From Paenibacillus albicereus (GTDB lineage: Bacteria; Bacillota; Bacilli; Paenibacillales; Paenibacillaceae): a stretch of 64,000 nucleotides of DNA. The notes beneath the pieces were generated by a model. The model was given only the letters and a program-made list of their open reading frames with translations. It searched no databases and was not told the DNA's origin. This document shows, piece by piece, positions 47,392 to 56,190 of this stretch (within the stretch, counting starts at the first letter, position 1; each line of letters begins with the position of its first letter). The translations under genes and the position numbers were made by a program. The stretch covers positions 735,001-799,000 of the forward strand of contig NZ_CP051428.1 in NCBI RefSeq assembly GCF_012676905.1, in the 5' to 3' direction.

Positions 47392-48128
47392 CGGTCCGTC
47401 GCGGCTCCCAGCGCGGCAGCCAGCACGGTGGAGACGAGCACGGCCAGATGCGAGGGCATGACCGGCAGGCAGGCGGCCATGACGGCCGCCACGCAGCCGA
47501 GCAGCAGCAGGCGATGCCGCAGCTTGCCGCGCGGAGCCTGCTGCAGCTGCAGCACGAGCAGCGCCGCGAACATCGCGGGCAGCGCGAAGTCCAGGCCGAG
47601 CGCCTCCGGATGCTCGATCCAGCGGCCGCCCGCCGCTCCGAGCACGCAGGCGGCGATCCAGCACAGGTAGGCGGTGACGTTGAGCCCGTCCATCCAGGCG
47701 CCGGACAGCCGGCCGGTCGCGCCGAGGCGGACGGTGGCGACGCCGAACGTCTCGTCGGTCAGCAGGGCGCCGAAGCCGAGCGTGCGCAGCAGCGGATACC
47801 GCGTCAGATGCGGAGCGATCGCCAGGCTCATGAGCAGATGGCGCAGATTGACGATGAACGTCGTCAGGATGACGGCGGAGAGCGGCGCTCCCGCAGCCAG
47901 CAGACCGACCATGACGAACTGGGCGGCACCGGCATAGACGAAGACGGCGAGCAGTCCGGCTTCCAGGACGCTCAGCCCGGAGCCGACAGCGACGATGCCG
48001 AAGGCGAAGCCGATGCCGAGGTAGCCGAGCAGCGTCGGCAGGCAGTCCCGGACTCCTTGGAGGAAGGAATCGGAAGCATTCGTCCCGGCGCCGGTCGAGG
48101 CGGAGGCGGATTCGTAGATGGATGGCAT
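47388..48128 (-). CDS. azlC: Branched-chain amino-acid exporter large subunit AzlC
   Basis: 246-residue membrane protein with the AzlC pattern FLQGVRDCLPTLLGYLGIGF, AVFVYAGAAQFVMVGLL, FIVNLRHLLMSLAIAPHL and LLTDETFGVA. The ATG after AAGGAGG is used; an in-frame start 16 codons earlier lacks support. It has its own promoter upstream. No Lrp-type regulator (AzlB) is next to it, unlike in Bacillus subtilis. Confidence 0.92.
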   Translation of the reverse strand: MPSIYESASASTGAGTNASDSFLQGVRDCLPTLLGYLGIGFAFGIVAVGSGLSVLEAGLLAVFVYAGAAQFVMVGLLAAGAPLSAVILTTFIVNLRHLLMSLAIAPHLTRYPLLRTLGFGALLTDETFGVATVRLGATGRLSGAWMDGLNVTAYLCWIAACVLGAAGGRWIEHPEALGLDFALPAMFAALLVLQLQQAPRGKLRHRLLLLGCVAAVMAACLPVMPSHLAVLVSTVLAAALGAATDR

Positions 48129-48184
48129 GGGGGCGGCCTCCTTGCTTGAAGTCTTTCCGGACGTTAGGCCGGACAACAGGCTTC

Positions 48185-48214
48185 ATTATAGCAAGGAACG
48201 GCGGCAGGTGTCAG
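48185..48214 (-). promoter_or_regulatory. azlCD promoter
   Basis: On the minus strand CTGACA (48209-48214), 18 bp, TATAAT (48185-48190) preceded by TGC, an extended -10. Transcription starts about 50 bases before azlC. Confidence 0.75.
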
Positions 48215-48237
48215 GAAGCGGCAGCCAGGAAAGGATA

Positions 48238-48246
48238 TGGTATAAT
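48238..48246 (+). promoter_or_regulatory. Extended -10 promoter of the tubby-like gene
   Basis: TGGTATAAT is a perfect extended -10; the -35 region is poor. It drives the gene divergent from azlCD. Confidence 0.6.
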
Positions 48247-48302
48247 CTAGACGGGAAAGAGGATTTATCCAACTCATGCAATCGGGAGAGGATGGGAGCA
48301 GG

Positions 48303-48797
48303 ATGGAGCTTTTTTTCAGGGATAATTTCTTCAGCTCGGGGGAGACCGAGATCATGGACGCTTCCGGTCAGCCGATCGGCAAGGTCGACCTGCGGAGTGC
48401 GTTCGGCTCCTCGATGGAAATTTACGGGGCCGCGGGCGAAAGCTTGTACGAGGGGCGATTCCCGGCCTTCTCCAGCAAATGGAGGGTCATGGATGCCGGC
48501 GGAGAAGAGATCGGACAGCTTCGCTGGAGGACGGCTTTCTTCACGAAGCGCTTCGAATACGACAGCCATGGCCGCGGCGTCTATCAGCTCACGTCGCCCG
48601 CCATGTCCAAGGAGTACGAGATCGCCGACGAGGACGGACGGATCGTGGCCCGATTCGAGCGGGTAAGCGGCTGGATGTCGGCCGGCGCGTTCCGCCTCGA
48701 ATGCGGCGAATGCCGAATTCCGCCGCTGGAATGGGCGGCGGTCATACTCGGCATGAATGCGATGCAGAAGCAGGCGTCTGCGGCGGGAGGCGTCTGA
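48303..48797 (+). CDS. Tubby C-terminal/LURP-one-like protein
   Basis: 164 residues forming repeated short beta strands with the LURP-one-related pattern: F-x-x-x-F-F, then I-x-D-x-x-G-x-x-I-G-K (TEIMDASGQPIGKVDL), VMDAGGEEIGQLRW, and EYEIADEDGRIVARFE. Proteins of this fold (YxjI in Bacillus) have no firmly known role; lipid binding is suspected. The second ATG is chosen because GAGAGGATGGGAG precedes it. Confidence 0.6.
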   Translation: MELFFRDNFFSSGETEIMDASGQPIGKVDLRSAFGSSMEIYGAAGESLYEGRFPAFSSKWRVMDAGGEEIGQLRWRTAFFTKRFEYDSHGRGVYQLTSPAMSKEYEIADEDGRIVARFERVSGWMSAGAFRLECGECRIPPLEWAAVILGMNAMQKQASAAGGV

Positions 48798-48843
48798 GCA
48801 GGAAAATAGGAGATGTATCGGAGCGTCGATGCTGGAGCCGGCG

Positions 48844-49215
48844 CTAGAGCAGGCGGTAGCCGGCCGGCAGCGAGCCGGTGCGGCGAATCTCGCGGATCTG
48901 CGCGTCGGTCAGCGACTGGTTCGTCGAGATCAGCGACTCGACATCCTCGCCGCCGATCAGATCATCCAGATCGGGCAGGTTGCGCACCGAGCCCCGGTAG
49001 ACGCGGTAGTTGCCGCGGAAGCGCGTCTCCGAGAAGACGACGAGCGTGGCGGTCGAGCTGGTGGAGAAAAAGCGGAGGCTTTCAAATCCGTCCAGGATGC
49101 GGTCCGTATCGCGGATGCCGAGGTTGCCGCGGTAGATGCGGCTGGCTCCGCCGTAACGCTCCTCGGAGTACACGGTGAGGCGGGGGTAGGTCTGGCTCGC
49201 TTGCACAGGTTTCAT
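48844..49215 (-). CDS. Beta/gamma-crystallin-like small protein
   Basis: 123 residues with two Greek-key-like motifs in tandem: LTVYSEERYGGASRIYRGNL (about 13-32) and LVVFSETRFRGNYRVYRGSV (about 58-77), each with the Y/F-x-E-x-x-[FY]-x-G pattern of beta-gamma crystallins, followed by acidic loop and strand residues (FESLRF; VESLIS). No signal peptide. A helical tail (LTDAQIREIRRTG) ends it. Some microbial members bind calcium; the exact binding residues N/D-N/D-x-x-S/T-S are not obvious here. AAAGGAAG precedes ATG. Confidence 0.6.
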   Translation of the reverse strand: MKPVQASQTYPRLTVYSEERYGGASRIYRGNLGIRDTDRILDGFESLRFFSTSSTATLVVFSETRFRGNYRVYRGSVRNLPDLDDLIGGEDVESLISTNQSLTDAQIREIRRTGSLPAGYRLL

Positions 49216-49394
49216 CAGGGGAATCTTCCTTTCGGATTGGCTTCCCTAGCAGATTATGATAGGAACCGCGAAAGGTTCGAGGCGTTTGCCTCGGAGGGAT
49301 GTCCGGCCAGCGGCGGATGCTTCGGAGCGGCAGCGCGGCGGGGCTTTGCGGCCGGAGCCGCGCGCGAAATGCCGCGCAGCCCGGAACCGAGCGA

Positions 49395-50105
49395 TCAGCC
49401 TTCCCGCACGGCGGCATCGTTCTCGGCGATCCGTCCCGGCTCCAGCACCGAGGCGTACAGCCCGAAGCTCAGCCCGAAGCGGTCGTTCATGACGCGCAGC
49501 AGCGAAGGGTCCCGCTCCAGGCTCTCCGGATCGTAATTAATTATAGAGCAGCGGCTGCATAGCGAGTCCACCTGCAGCAGCGAGCTGCCGATGCGCAGCC
49601 GCGCGCCGAGCAGCGACTCGTCGTCGAGCTCGGGATCGTCCGTCCTCAGCAGCAGGTTGGGCCGGAAGCGAAGCGCTTCCGCCTCCTTGCCCCATGCGGC
49701 CTTCAGCCGCCGCAGCGAAGCATCGGTGACGATCAGGACGCTGGCGGCGTCGACCGCCATCAAGCCGTTGCCTTCCCGGCCGGGAGCTCCTTCGCCGCTC
49801 ATCGACATGCGCGTGCCCGTCACCTGCTCCAGCTCGTCCCCAAGGGCGGGCTCCCAGCGGTAAGCGGGACCGAGCGGGGAGGCGACGCGGACGCCTTCTT
49901 CCCCGTAAGTGGCTCGATACATCAGCAGGGCGGGGAACTTACGGGCGGTGTAGTAGCTGTTCCAGCCTTCCTTGGCCTCGTCGAACAGGCTGCAGAAGCG
50001 GTCTCCTTCCAGGCCGTACGATTCGACGGAGACGGCTTGCAGCCGCTCGCCTCCCATCGATTTGACGGGATAGCGCCAGATTTCGCTTGCTTGTCCGATC
50101 CGCAT
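49395..50105 (-). CDS. MOSC-domain protein
   Basis: 236 residues. N-terminal MOSC_N-like sheet (IWRYPVKSMGGERLQAVSVE, then YGLEGDRFCSLFDE) and a MOSC domain (FRPNLLLRTDD near 165; SLLQVDSLCSRCSIINYDPE with Cys residues near 200). MOSC proteins handle molybdenum-cofactor sulfur or reduce N-hydroxylated compounds. The ATG 12 bases after AAGGAG is preferred over a GTG seven codons earlier. Confidence 0.85.
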   Translation of the reverse strand: MRIGQASEIWRYPVKSMGGERLQAVSVESYGLEGDRFCSLFDEAKEGWNSYYTARKFPALLMYRATYGEEGVRVASPLGPAYRWEPALGDELEQVTGTRMSMSGEGAPGREGNGLMAVDAASVLIVTDASLRRLKAAWGKEAEALRFRPNLLLRTDDPELDDESLLGARLRIGSSLLQVDSLCSRCSIINYDPESLERDPSLLRVMNDRFGLSFGLYASVLEPGRIAENDAAVREG

Positions 50106-50335
50106 TCGTTCATCAGTCTCCTTCACATGGTCATAGGGCAGGCTGCAGGCCGAAGAGAAGACCCGCTTCTCCGCAGCAGGCCGCGGCCCGCATTTCGTTC
50201 TCTTGAGGAATGCCGCCGTTCCGCCGAGGCGAAGCGCAGCGTCCGCTTTTTCCCCATAGCCGCTTTACGCGGGCGGGATCAGGGGCAGCCGGACGTTTTT
50301 CCCGCGTGCGGACTGCAGTTTTGCCCCGAATGGGC

Positions 50336-50341
50336 TATAAT
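50336..50341 (+). promoter_or_regulatory. -10 box of the prs-like gene
   Basis: GGGCTATAATGAGC: a perfect TATAAT about 45 bases before the start codon, with no convincing -35. Confidence 0.45.
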
Positions 50342-50386
50342 GAGCAAAAGGGCTCATCCAATCGCGCGGGAGGGAAAGACAACCTA

Positions 50387-51334
50387 ATGACGGATAAAGT
50401 GAAAATTTTCAGCGGATCGTCCAATATTCCGCTTGCCAAAAGCATCAGCGAGCAGCTCGGGCTGCCGCTCGGCGAAGTGACGCTGAGCCAGTTCGACAAC
50501 GGCGAGCTGTACGTCTCGTACGGAGAGCCGATCCGGACCTGCCACATCTTCATCGTGCAGTCGCTCTCCGATCCGGTCAACGAGAACTTCATGGAGCTGC
50601 TGATTATGATCGACGCGGCCAAGCGGGCCTCGGCCAAGACGATCAACATCATCATGCCGTACTACGGCTACGCCCGCCAGGAGCGCAAGCGCCATCCGCG
50701 CGAGGCGATCTCGGCCAAGCTGGTCGCCGACCTGCTGCATACGGCCGGCGCGTCGAGGATCATCACGCTCGACCTCCATACGGCGGCGATCCAAGGCTTT
50801 TTCACCTTCCCAGTCGACCATCTGACCGCGCTGGACGAGCTGACCGAGCACATCCGCGCCAAAAATATCGAGAATCCGGTCATCGTCTCGCCGGATGCCG
50901 GACGGGCCTCCACCGCCGAGAAGCTGGCCAACTATCTCCAAGCGCCGTTCGCGATGGTCGTCACCAACCACGATCCGCATACCGGCGAGGAGAAGATGCA
51001 TGTCATCGGCGACGTCAAGGACAAGACGCCGGTCATCATCGAGGACATCATCGACACGGGCCGCACGCTGTTCAACGTCGTCGAGAAGCTCGTGGAAAAA
51101 GGCGGCCGCGACGTCGTCATCGCCGCGACGCACGGCCTGTTCTCCGGCGACGCGCTGGACAAGCTCAACCATCCGCATATCCGCGAGATCGTCGTCACGG
51201 ACTCCATCCTGCAGCAGTCCACGCCGAATGAAAAGCTGACCGTCATCCCGACGGCGGGCCTGTTCACCGAGGCGATCCGCTCCAACATCTACGGCGGCTC
51301 CATCGCCACCTTGTTCAAAAACCGCGGCATCTGA
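50387..51334 (+). CDS. Ribose-phosphate pyrophosphokinase (PRPP synthetase), divergent copy
   Basis: Makes PRPP from ribose-5-phosphate and ATP. 315 residues; metal/ATP loop DLHTAAIQGFF near residue 130, MPYYGYARQERKRHPREAIS near residue 90 and the PRPP loop IEDIIDTGRT near residue 222. Compared with the main bacillary Prs (ARQDRKARSRE, VDDMIDTAGT) these motifs are changed, so it is probably a second paralogue; the main prs usually lies beside glmU. The start has GGGAGG upstream and the gene has its own terminator. Confidence 0.88.
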   Translation: MTDKVKIFSGSSNIPLAKSISEQLGLPLGEVTLSQFDNGELYVSYGEPIRTCHIFIVQSLSDPVNENFMELLIMIDAAKRASAKTINIIMPYYGYARQERKRHPREAISAKLVADLLHTAGASRIITLDLHTAAIQGFFTFPVDHLTALDELTEHIRAKNIENPVIVSPDAGRASTAEKLANYLQAPFAMVVTNHDPHTGEEKMHVIGDVKDKTPVIIEDIIDTGRTLFNVVEKLVEKGGRDVVIAATHGLFSGDALDKLNHPHIREIVVTDSILQQSTPNEKLTVIPTAGLFTEAIRSNIYGGSIATLFKNRGI

Positions 51335-51347
51335 CGCCGCGCCCTCA

Positions 51348-51387
51348 AGCCCTGCTGTCCGGACCGATCCGGACAGCAGGGCTTTTT
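51348..51387 (+). terminator. Intrinsic terminator of the prs-like gene
   Basis: A perfect 16-bp stem (AGCCCTGCTGTCCGGA, loop CCGA, complement) ending in TTTTT. The remaining 51388-51600 has no recognised feature. Confidence 0.95.
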
Positions 51388-51605
51388 GCCATGCGCGGGC
51401 TTGCCCGTCCGCAGGGCTCGGGTCCGTCCTTTCGGGAAGCAGCGGCGTCGTCTGGTCCATGCCGGTCTCCAGGGGCCAAGGGCGCAGCGACGATCTCGCG
51501 GCACCAGTATACCCCATTTTCATGCCGCTGCCGACGGCGATCGGGAGCGGGCTTCACTTTTCCGGCGGAAGCGTGCAGAAATCCGGAAAGGCCCCGGCTC
51601 TGCTC

Positions 51606-51634
51606 TTGTCTATCCGCAGCCGGGTCGGTAAAGT
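51606..51634 (+). promoter_or_regulatory. Possible promoter of the two-component system
   Basis: TTGTCT and TAAAGT with 17-bp spacing, about 78 bases before the kinase start. Both boxes are imperfect. Confidence 0.4.
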
Positions 51635-51711
51635 AAGTCTAGGACACGCGGCAGCGGCAGGAGAAACGCGGGCAAAGAACCGCAAACCCGCCCGAAGAGA
51701 GGAGGCCCGCG

Positions 51712-53238
51712 ATGCTCATCTACTTCTTTGTTTTGCTGGCCGCCGGCGCGGCGGCGCTGCTGGCCCGGCCGCGCGAGGCGGAAAGCCGCTGGGCGGCGGC
51801 CTTTCTGATCCTGGCCTCGCTCGGCGGCGCCGCATCCTGGCTCGAGCGGGCGGGCCAGCCCTCATGGGCAAGGGCGCTGGAGCTGCTCAACGCCTGCCTC
51901 ACGCCATGGGCGGTGCTGATGTTCGCGCTCGTGTGGAGCGGCTTGTTCCTTCGGCCAGGCACAATTCGGCGGGGGAGCGCGGGGAGCGGGGAGAGCGGGC
52001 GGCGCGGCGGACTGAGCGGAGAAGAACGGCGGAGCGCCGGGAGCGGATCGCGCGGAAACAGAGCGCACGGCGTCAGCGCCAGAGGCCCGTTCGTCGCCCT
52101 GGCGCTGCTGCTGCCGCCGCTAGCGTCGATCGGCGAAGCGCTGCTGCGGGGAGGCGGTCCCGATTACGGGCTGCTGCTCGTCTGGACCGCTCCCTATTAT
52201 CTCGCCGCCTGCGCCGCGATGATTCTGGCCGTGCTCCGCGAGGCGCATCCGCTGAAGCGGCGCTCCCGGCTCATCATGGCCGTCATTACGGTGCCGACGC
52301 TGCTGGCCGTGCTCGGGCTCATCAATGTCGGGCGGGCGATCTCGCCGGACTTTGACTTTTTCCGCTATGTCTCGCTGTTCATCGTCTTCTCGATGGGAGC
52401 CGCGGTGGCCGGGCTGTTCCTGTACGGCGTGCTCGGCATCCGGCTGCGGCTGGAGCGCGACCCGCTGGAGAGCGCGATGCGCGCCGCCGGTCTCGGCGCG
52501 TCGATGCTCAACCATTCGCTCAAGAACGAGCTGGGCAAGATCAGCCTCGCCTCCGAGCTGCTGCGGCGGGAGCTGGAGCGCGAGGAGGTCGGCAGGGAGC
52601 CGGCGGCTTCTGGCGCGGAGAACGTGCCGGCGACGGCGCGTCCGCCGTCGGCGCCGGCAGCCGTCGGCGCCGAGCCGCTGCAGCAGATTCAGCGCTCCGC
52701 CAGCCGCATGCTGGAGACGGTGGAGCGGCTGCAGACGCAGCTCAAGGCGATCCGCTGGCAGGCGGAGCCGGTGCGGCTGCCCGAGCTGCTCGCGCGCGCG
52801 GCGGAGCGGAGCGCTCCGCTCGCCGCCGCTCGCGGCGTCCGTCTGATGGTCCGGACCGAAGGCGTACCGCACGTCGTGCTGGCCGATCCATTTCACCTGG
52901 AGGAGTCGCTCGTCAATCTGCTCGCCAACGCGATCGAGGCGACGCCCGCCGGCGGCGAGGCGGCGCTCGGGGCGCTGCGGTTGCGCCGGCGCCTGCTCAT
53001 CCGGGTGGACGATACCGGCGGCGGCATCGCGGCGGAGCGGCCGGCGCAGGTGTTCGAGCCGTTCTACAGCACCAAGAGCGGACGCATGAATTACGGCATC
53101 GGGCTGTCCTACGTGCATCAGGCGATGCGGATGGCGGGCGGCAGCGTGCGGCTGCAGCCCCGGGAGGGCGGCGGCACGAGGGCGGAGCTGCGGCTGCCGC
53201 TGCTCGGCGGTCAGAGCGGAGAGGAGGAGACACGATGA
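51712..53238 (+). CDS. Membrane sensor histidine kinase
   Basis: 508 residues. Six or seven N-terminal helices form the sensor: residues 1-20, 26-42, 60-82, 125-145, 152-172, 188-208 and 220-245, with a hydrophilic Gly/Ser/Arg loop (about 85-122) between the third and fourth. The phosphoacceptor is H268 in MLNHSLKNELGKI, then an Ala/Pro-rich insert, N-box LVNLLANAIEAT and G-box DDTGGGIA with the F-box FEPFYSTKSG. The stop overlaps the regulator's start as ATGA. Stimulus unknown. Confidence 0.88.
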   Translation: MLIYFFVLLAAGAAALLARPREAESRWAAAFLILASLGGAASWLERAGQPSWARALELLNACLTPWAVLMFALVWSGLFLRPGTIRRGSAGSGESGRRGGLSGEERRSAGSGSRGNRAHGVSARGPFVALALLLPPLASIGEALLRGGGPDYGLLLVWTAPYYLAACAAMILAVLREAHPLKRRSRLIMAVITVPTLLAVLGLINVGRAISPDFDFFRYVSLFIVFSMGAAVAGLFLYGVLGIRLRLERDPLESAMRAAGLGASMLNHSLKNELGKISLASELLRRELEREEVGREPAASGAENVPATARPPSAPAAVGAEPLQQIQRSASRMLETVERLQTQLKAIRWQAEPVRLPELLARAAERSAPLAAARGVRLMVRTEGVPHVVLADPFHLEESLVNLLANAIEATPAGGEAALGALRLRRRLLIRVDDTGGGIAAERPAQVFEPFYSTKSGRMNYGIGLSYVHQAMRMAGGSVRLQPREGGGTRAELRLPLLGGQSGEEETR

Positions 53239-54077
53239 ACGAGTCGGATGCGGGCTCCCGGAGCGGAGCCGCCGAGGCGGCGAGCGGCGCGTCGGAACGG
53301 AACGGCCGGGGCGCAGAGCGCCGGGACGACCGCGTCATGCGGGAAAGTGGCGGCGGGCGGGAGGCTGCCGCGCCGGATGCCGCCGCGCCGGATGCCGCCG
53401 CGCCGGATGCCGTGCCCGATGCCGCGCCCGATGCCGCGCCGATCCGGCTGCTTATCGTCGAGGACGACCCGGAGTGGGTGCGCTCCATGACGCTGTACCT
53501 GGAGATGGAGCCGGACCTGACGGTGGCGGGTTGGGCATCGGGGCCGGACGAGGCGCTCGAGGCGGCCCGCTCGCTGGGCTTCGACGCGGTGCTGCTGGAC
53601 ATTCAGCTGGGCGACGGCGTGCGGGACGGCATCTCGGTCGCGGCCGATCTGCTGGAGCTGCGCGAGGTGCCGATCGTCATGCTGACCTCCGTCGGGGACG
53701 AGGCGATGATGACGCGCTCGTTCGGGGCGGGGGCGGCGAGCTATGTGGAAAAAAGCCGCTACGCCGACTTGCCGGCCGCGATCCGCGACGCGGTGCGCCG
53801 TCCGGCGCCGATGCAGGCTCTGCTTAAGGAATTCCGCCGCCTGAAGCGGGAAGAGCGGCTGCAGCCGCTGACGCCGGCGGAGCGCGAGGTGTTCGAGCTG
53901 ATCGAGGACGGGCGCACGCAGGCCGAGATCGGACGGAAGCTGTTCAAGAGCGAGAGCACGCTCAAGAACCAGGTGAACCGCATCCTCAAGAAGCTCGGCG
54001 CGAGCTCGAGCCGCGAGGCCGTGCGCCGGCTGCGCCGCGGCGACGACGGCGGACCGGACGACGGGGAGCGGCGTTAG
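53235..54077 (+). CDS. NarL/LuxR-family response regulator
   Basis: 280 residues. Receiver domain about 70-190: acidic pocket VEDDPE, phosphoacceptor D122 (AVLLDIQLGDG), T in MLTSV, K in VEKSRY. A LuxR-type helix-turn-helix follows (LTPAEREVFELIEDGRTQAE, then IGRKLFKSESTLKNQVNRILKKLGA). Unusually, 68 residues precede the receiver, including AAPDA repeated (44-69) from a 12-bp tandem repeat. A start nearer the receiver (M35) is possible but has no better ribosome site. It is the cognate regulator of the overlapping kinase gene. Confidence 0.88.
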   Translation: MNESDAGSRSGAAEAASGASERNGRGAERRDDRVMRESGGGREAAAPDAAAPDAAAPDAVPDAAPDAAPIRLLIVEDDPEWVRSMTLYLEMEPDLTVAGWASGPDEALEAARSLGFDAVLLDIQLGDGVRDGISVAADLLELREVPIVMLTSVGDEAMMTRSFGAGAASYVEKSRYADLPAAIRDAVRRPAPMQALLKEFRRLKREERLQPLTPAEREVFELIEDGRTQAEIGRKLFKSESTLKNQVNRILKKLGASSSREAVRRLRRGDDGGPDDGERR

Positions 54078-54302
54078 GCGAGACTGGAGCCGGAGGAAGG
54101 AAGAGGACGATCGGACGAGCCCCGGGCGGCCCGCGTGCGAGGCTTGCTTCGGCAGGCCTTTTTGGCGCTGCGCGGGGAGCAGGCCGGCGGGGGACGGCAT
54201 GGGGCCTATGAAACAGAGGCCTGCCGGGTCGGCAGCCGCAGCGCTACAATGAAAAAACACCAAGGAAAGCCGGAAGGCGGTCCTGCGAAGGGAGGAAGAG
54301 GC

Positions 54303-54836
54303 ATGGCAGAGAGGAAAGCCGTTGCGCTGGTGGACGGAGAGTGCGCGCTGTGCGGCGGGCTGGCTCGGTTCGCGGCGAAACGAGAGCGCGCGGGCGGACT
54401 CCGCTTCGCGGCCCTCCAGTCCGAGGAAGGGCGGTATCTGCTGCGCGAGAACGGACTCGACGCGGAGCGCGTGGACAGCTTCGTGCTGCTCAAGGACGGG
54501 CGCGCCTACGAGCGTTCGTCCGCCTCGCTCGAGCTGCTCGGGCTGCTGGACGGCGGCTGGCCGCTGCTGCGCGGCCTTCGCCTCGTGCCGCGGCCGCTGC
54601 GCGATGCCGTCTATGACGCCGTTGCCGCCGTCCGGCATCAGCTGGGGCGGGCGGCTCGGCTCGGCGAGCCGATCGGCGTGCAAGGCGCCGCCTGCTCCGT
54701 GGAGCAAGGCCGCGAGCTGAGCGGGCGGCTGCTGCAAGGCATGGAGCAGGCCAGGGCGTTTCGACTCGAACAGGCGCGGCTGGCCAAGGATCAGGCAGCG
54801 GCAGGATCGGGGACGGGAGGCGAAAAAGATGCGTGA
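54303..54836 (+). CDS. DCC-family thiol-disulfide oxidoreductase (DUF393)
   Basis: 177 residues. The N-terminal motif VDGECALCGG (D11, C14, C17) is the D-x-x-C-x-x-C of the DCC family; FAALQSEEGRYLL and the segment SFVLLKDGRAYERSSASLEL follow the family pattern. The C-terminal 40 residues (QGRELSGRLLQGMEQARAFR) are an extra helix. GGGAGGAAGAGG precedes the start. It overlaps the next gene by eight bases, so both form a unit. Confidence 0.85.
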   Translation: MAERKAVALVDGECALCGGLARFAAKRERAGGLRFAALQSEEGRYLLRENGLDAERVDSFVLLKDGRAYERSSASLELLGLLDGGWPLLRGLRLVPRPLRDAVYDAVAAVRHQLGRAARLGEPIGVQGAACSVEQGRELSGRLLQGMEQARAFRLEQARLAKDQAAAGSGTGGEKDA

Positions 54837-56097
54837 GAGGCGGATCGCGGCTGCGGCTGCGACGGAGGCTTCCCGCCAGCTGGAGCGGATGGAAGCTCCG
54901 GCGGAGGCTGGAGTCGGGACGGCCGCTGCGGAGTCGCCGGGGAAGGCTGGCGTCCAGGCGGCCGCTGCGGAGTCGCCGGGGAGGGCTAGAGTCGGGACGG
55001 CCGCTGCGGAATTGCCGGGGGAGGCAGGAGTCGGGACGGCCGCTGCGCAGTCGCCGGGGGAGGCAGGAGTCGGGACGGCCGCTGCGGAGTTGCCGGGGAA
55101 GGCTCGCCGCCCCGTCGGCAAGCCTGTATATGTCGAGCTGGCCATGCGCTGCACGCTCGAGGAGCTTTGGCGGCACACGCAGCAGCCGGAGCTGCATGAG
55201 CGCTGGGACGCCCGCTTCAGCTCGATCCGCTACCTCCCGCGCGGGGAGGGCGAGGCGCAGCGCTTCGTGTACACGACGCGGATCGGCTTCGGGCTGGCGA
55301 TCGAGGGCAGCGGCGCGACGCGCGAGCGGACCGGTCCGGATGGCGTGCGGGTATCGGCGCTGCAGTTCCAATCTCCGCAAAAGCTGTCGCTCATCCGCAG
55401 CGGCGCCGGCTTCTGGCGGTATGAGCCGGGCGAGCGGCCCGGCGAGCTGCGCTTTTTGACTCGCTACACGTACTCCACCCGGTTCGGCGTCGTCGGAAGG
55501 CTGCTCGACCGCTTCGTCTTCCGGCCGCTCATGGGCTGGGCGACCGCCTGGAGCTTCGACCGGCTCCGCCTCTGGCTCGAAAAGGGCTGGCCCCCCGAGC
55601 TGACGCTGCGCCTCGCGCTCGTGCACGCCGTGACGGTGGCGCTTCTGTCCGGGCTCTGGCTGTACGAAGGCCTCGTGCCCAAGCTGCTGCTGCCGTCGCC
55701 GGAGGAGCTGCGCCTGCTGCATGGCCTCGGCTTCGGACCGGAGGCGGCCCGCGCGTCGCTGGCCGCGCTCGGAGTCGGCGAAGCCGCGCTGGGAGCGGCG
55801 CTGCTGCTGGGGCGGTCCGCCGGGCTGCTCTGCTGGCAAGGCGTCCTGCTCGCCGTGCTGGCCGCCGGGGCGCTCGTCTCCCGCCCGGAGCAGCTGGCCG
55901 AGCCATTCAACGCGCTGACGCTGACGCTGCCGATGCTCGGCCTCACGGCAGTCGCGCTGCTGGCGCGGCCGTTCGCGCCGCGCGCCGGCCGCTGCCGCCG
56001 CAGGCCGTCGGCCGCCGGAGCGGCTCAAGGCCGCTCGGATACCGATTCGTCCAGCCGCTCCCTCGATGGTACGGATGCCTCTATAAATGAACGATGA
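54829..56097 (+). CDS. SRPBCC/DoxX-like membrane protein with N-terminal repeats
   Basis: 422 residues. Residues 29-93 are five 13-residue repeats like VGTAAAESPGKAG. Residues about 98-255 look like an SRPBCC ligand-binding domain (VYVELAMRCTLEELWRHTQQ, HERWDARFSSIRYL, WRYEPGERPGELRFLTRYTY). Then four hydrophobic helices (TLRLALVHAVTVALLSGLWL, ARASLAALGVGEAALGAALL, GLLCWQGVLLAVLAAGALV, TLPMLGLTAVALLA) form a DoxX-like module with KLLLPSPEEL between the first two. Partnership with the overlapping DCC gene is a recurring pairing in such loci (inference). Confidence 0.7.
   Translation: MRERRIAAAAATEASRQLERMEAPAEAGVGTAAAESPGKAGVQAAAAESPGRARVGTAAAELPGEAGVGTAAAQSPGEAGVGTAAAELPGKARRPVGKPVYVELAMRCTLEELWRHTQQPELHERWDARFSSIRYLPRGEGEAQRFVYTTRIGFGLAIEGSGATRERTGPDGVRVSALQFQSPQKLSLIRSGAGFWRYEPGERPGELRFLTRYTYSTRFGVVGRLLDRFVFRPLMGWATAWSFDRLRLWLEKGWPPELTLRLALVHAVTVALLSGLWLYEGLVPKLLLPSPEELRLLHGLGFGPEAARASLAALGVGEAALGAALLLGRSAGLLCWQGVLLAVLAAGALVSRPEQLAEPFNALTLTLPMLGLTAVALLARPFAPRAGRCRRRPSAAGAAQGRSDTDSSSRSLDGTDASINER
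54913..55107 (+). repeat. 39-bp in-frame tandem repeat, five copies
   Basis: Each unit encodes 13 residues (consensus VGTAAAESPGKAG). Units differ at a few bases only, so the expansion is recent. It lengthens the N-terminus without shifting the frame. Confidence 0.9.
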
Positions 56098-56190
56098 CCT
56101 GCGCCATGCTGGCGGGATCGCCCGTCGAGTGCTGGAGCACTCCCCATTCGAGGCCGCTCCGGATGCGAGCGACTTGTCCTGCGCTTAGAC

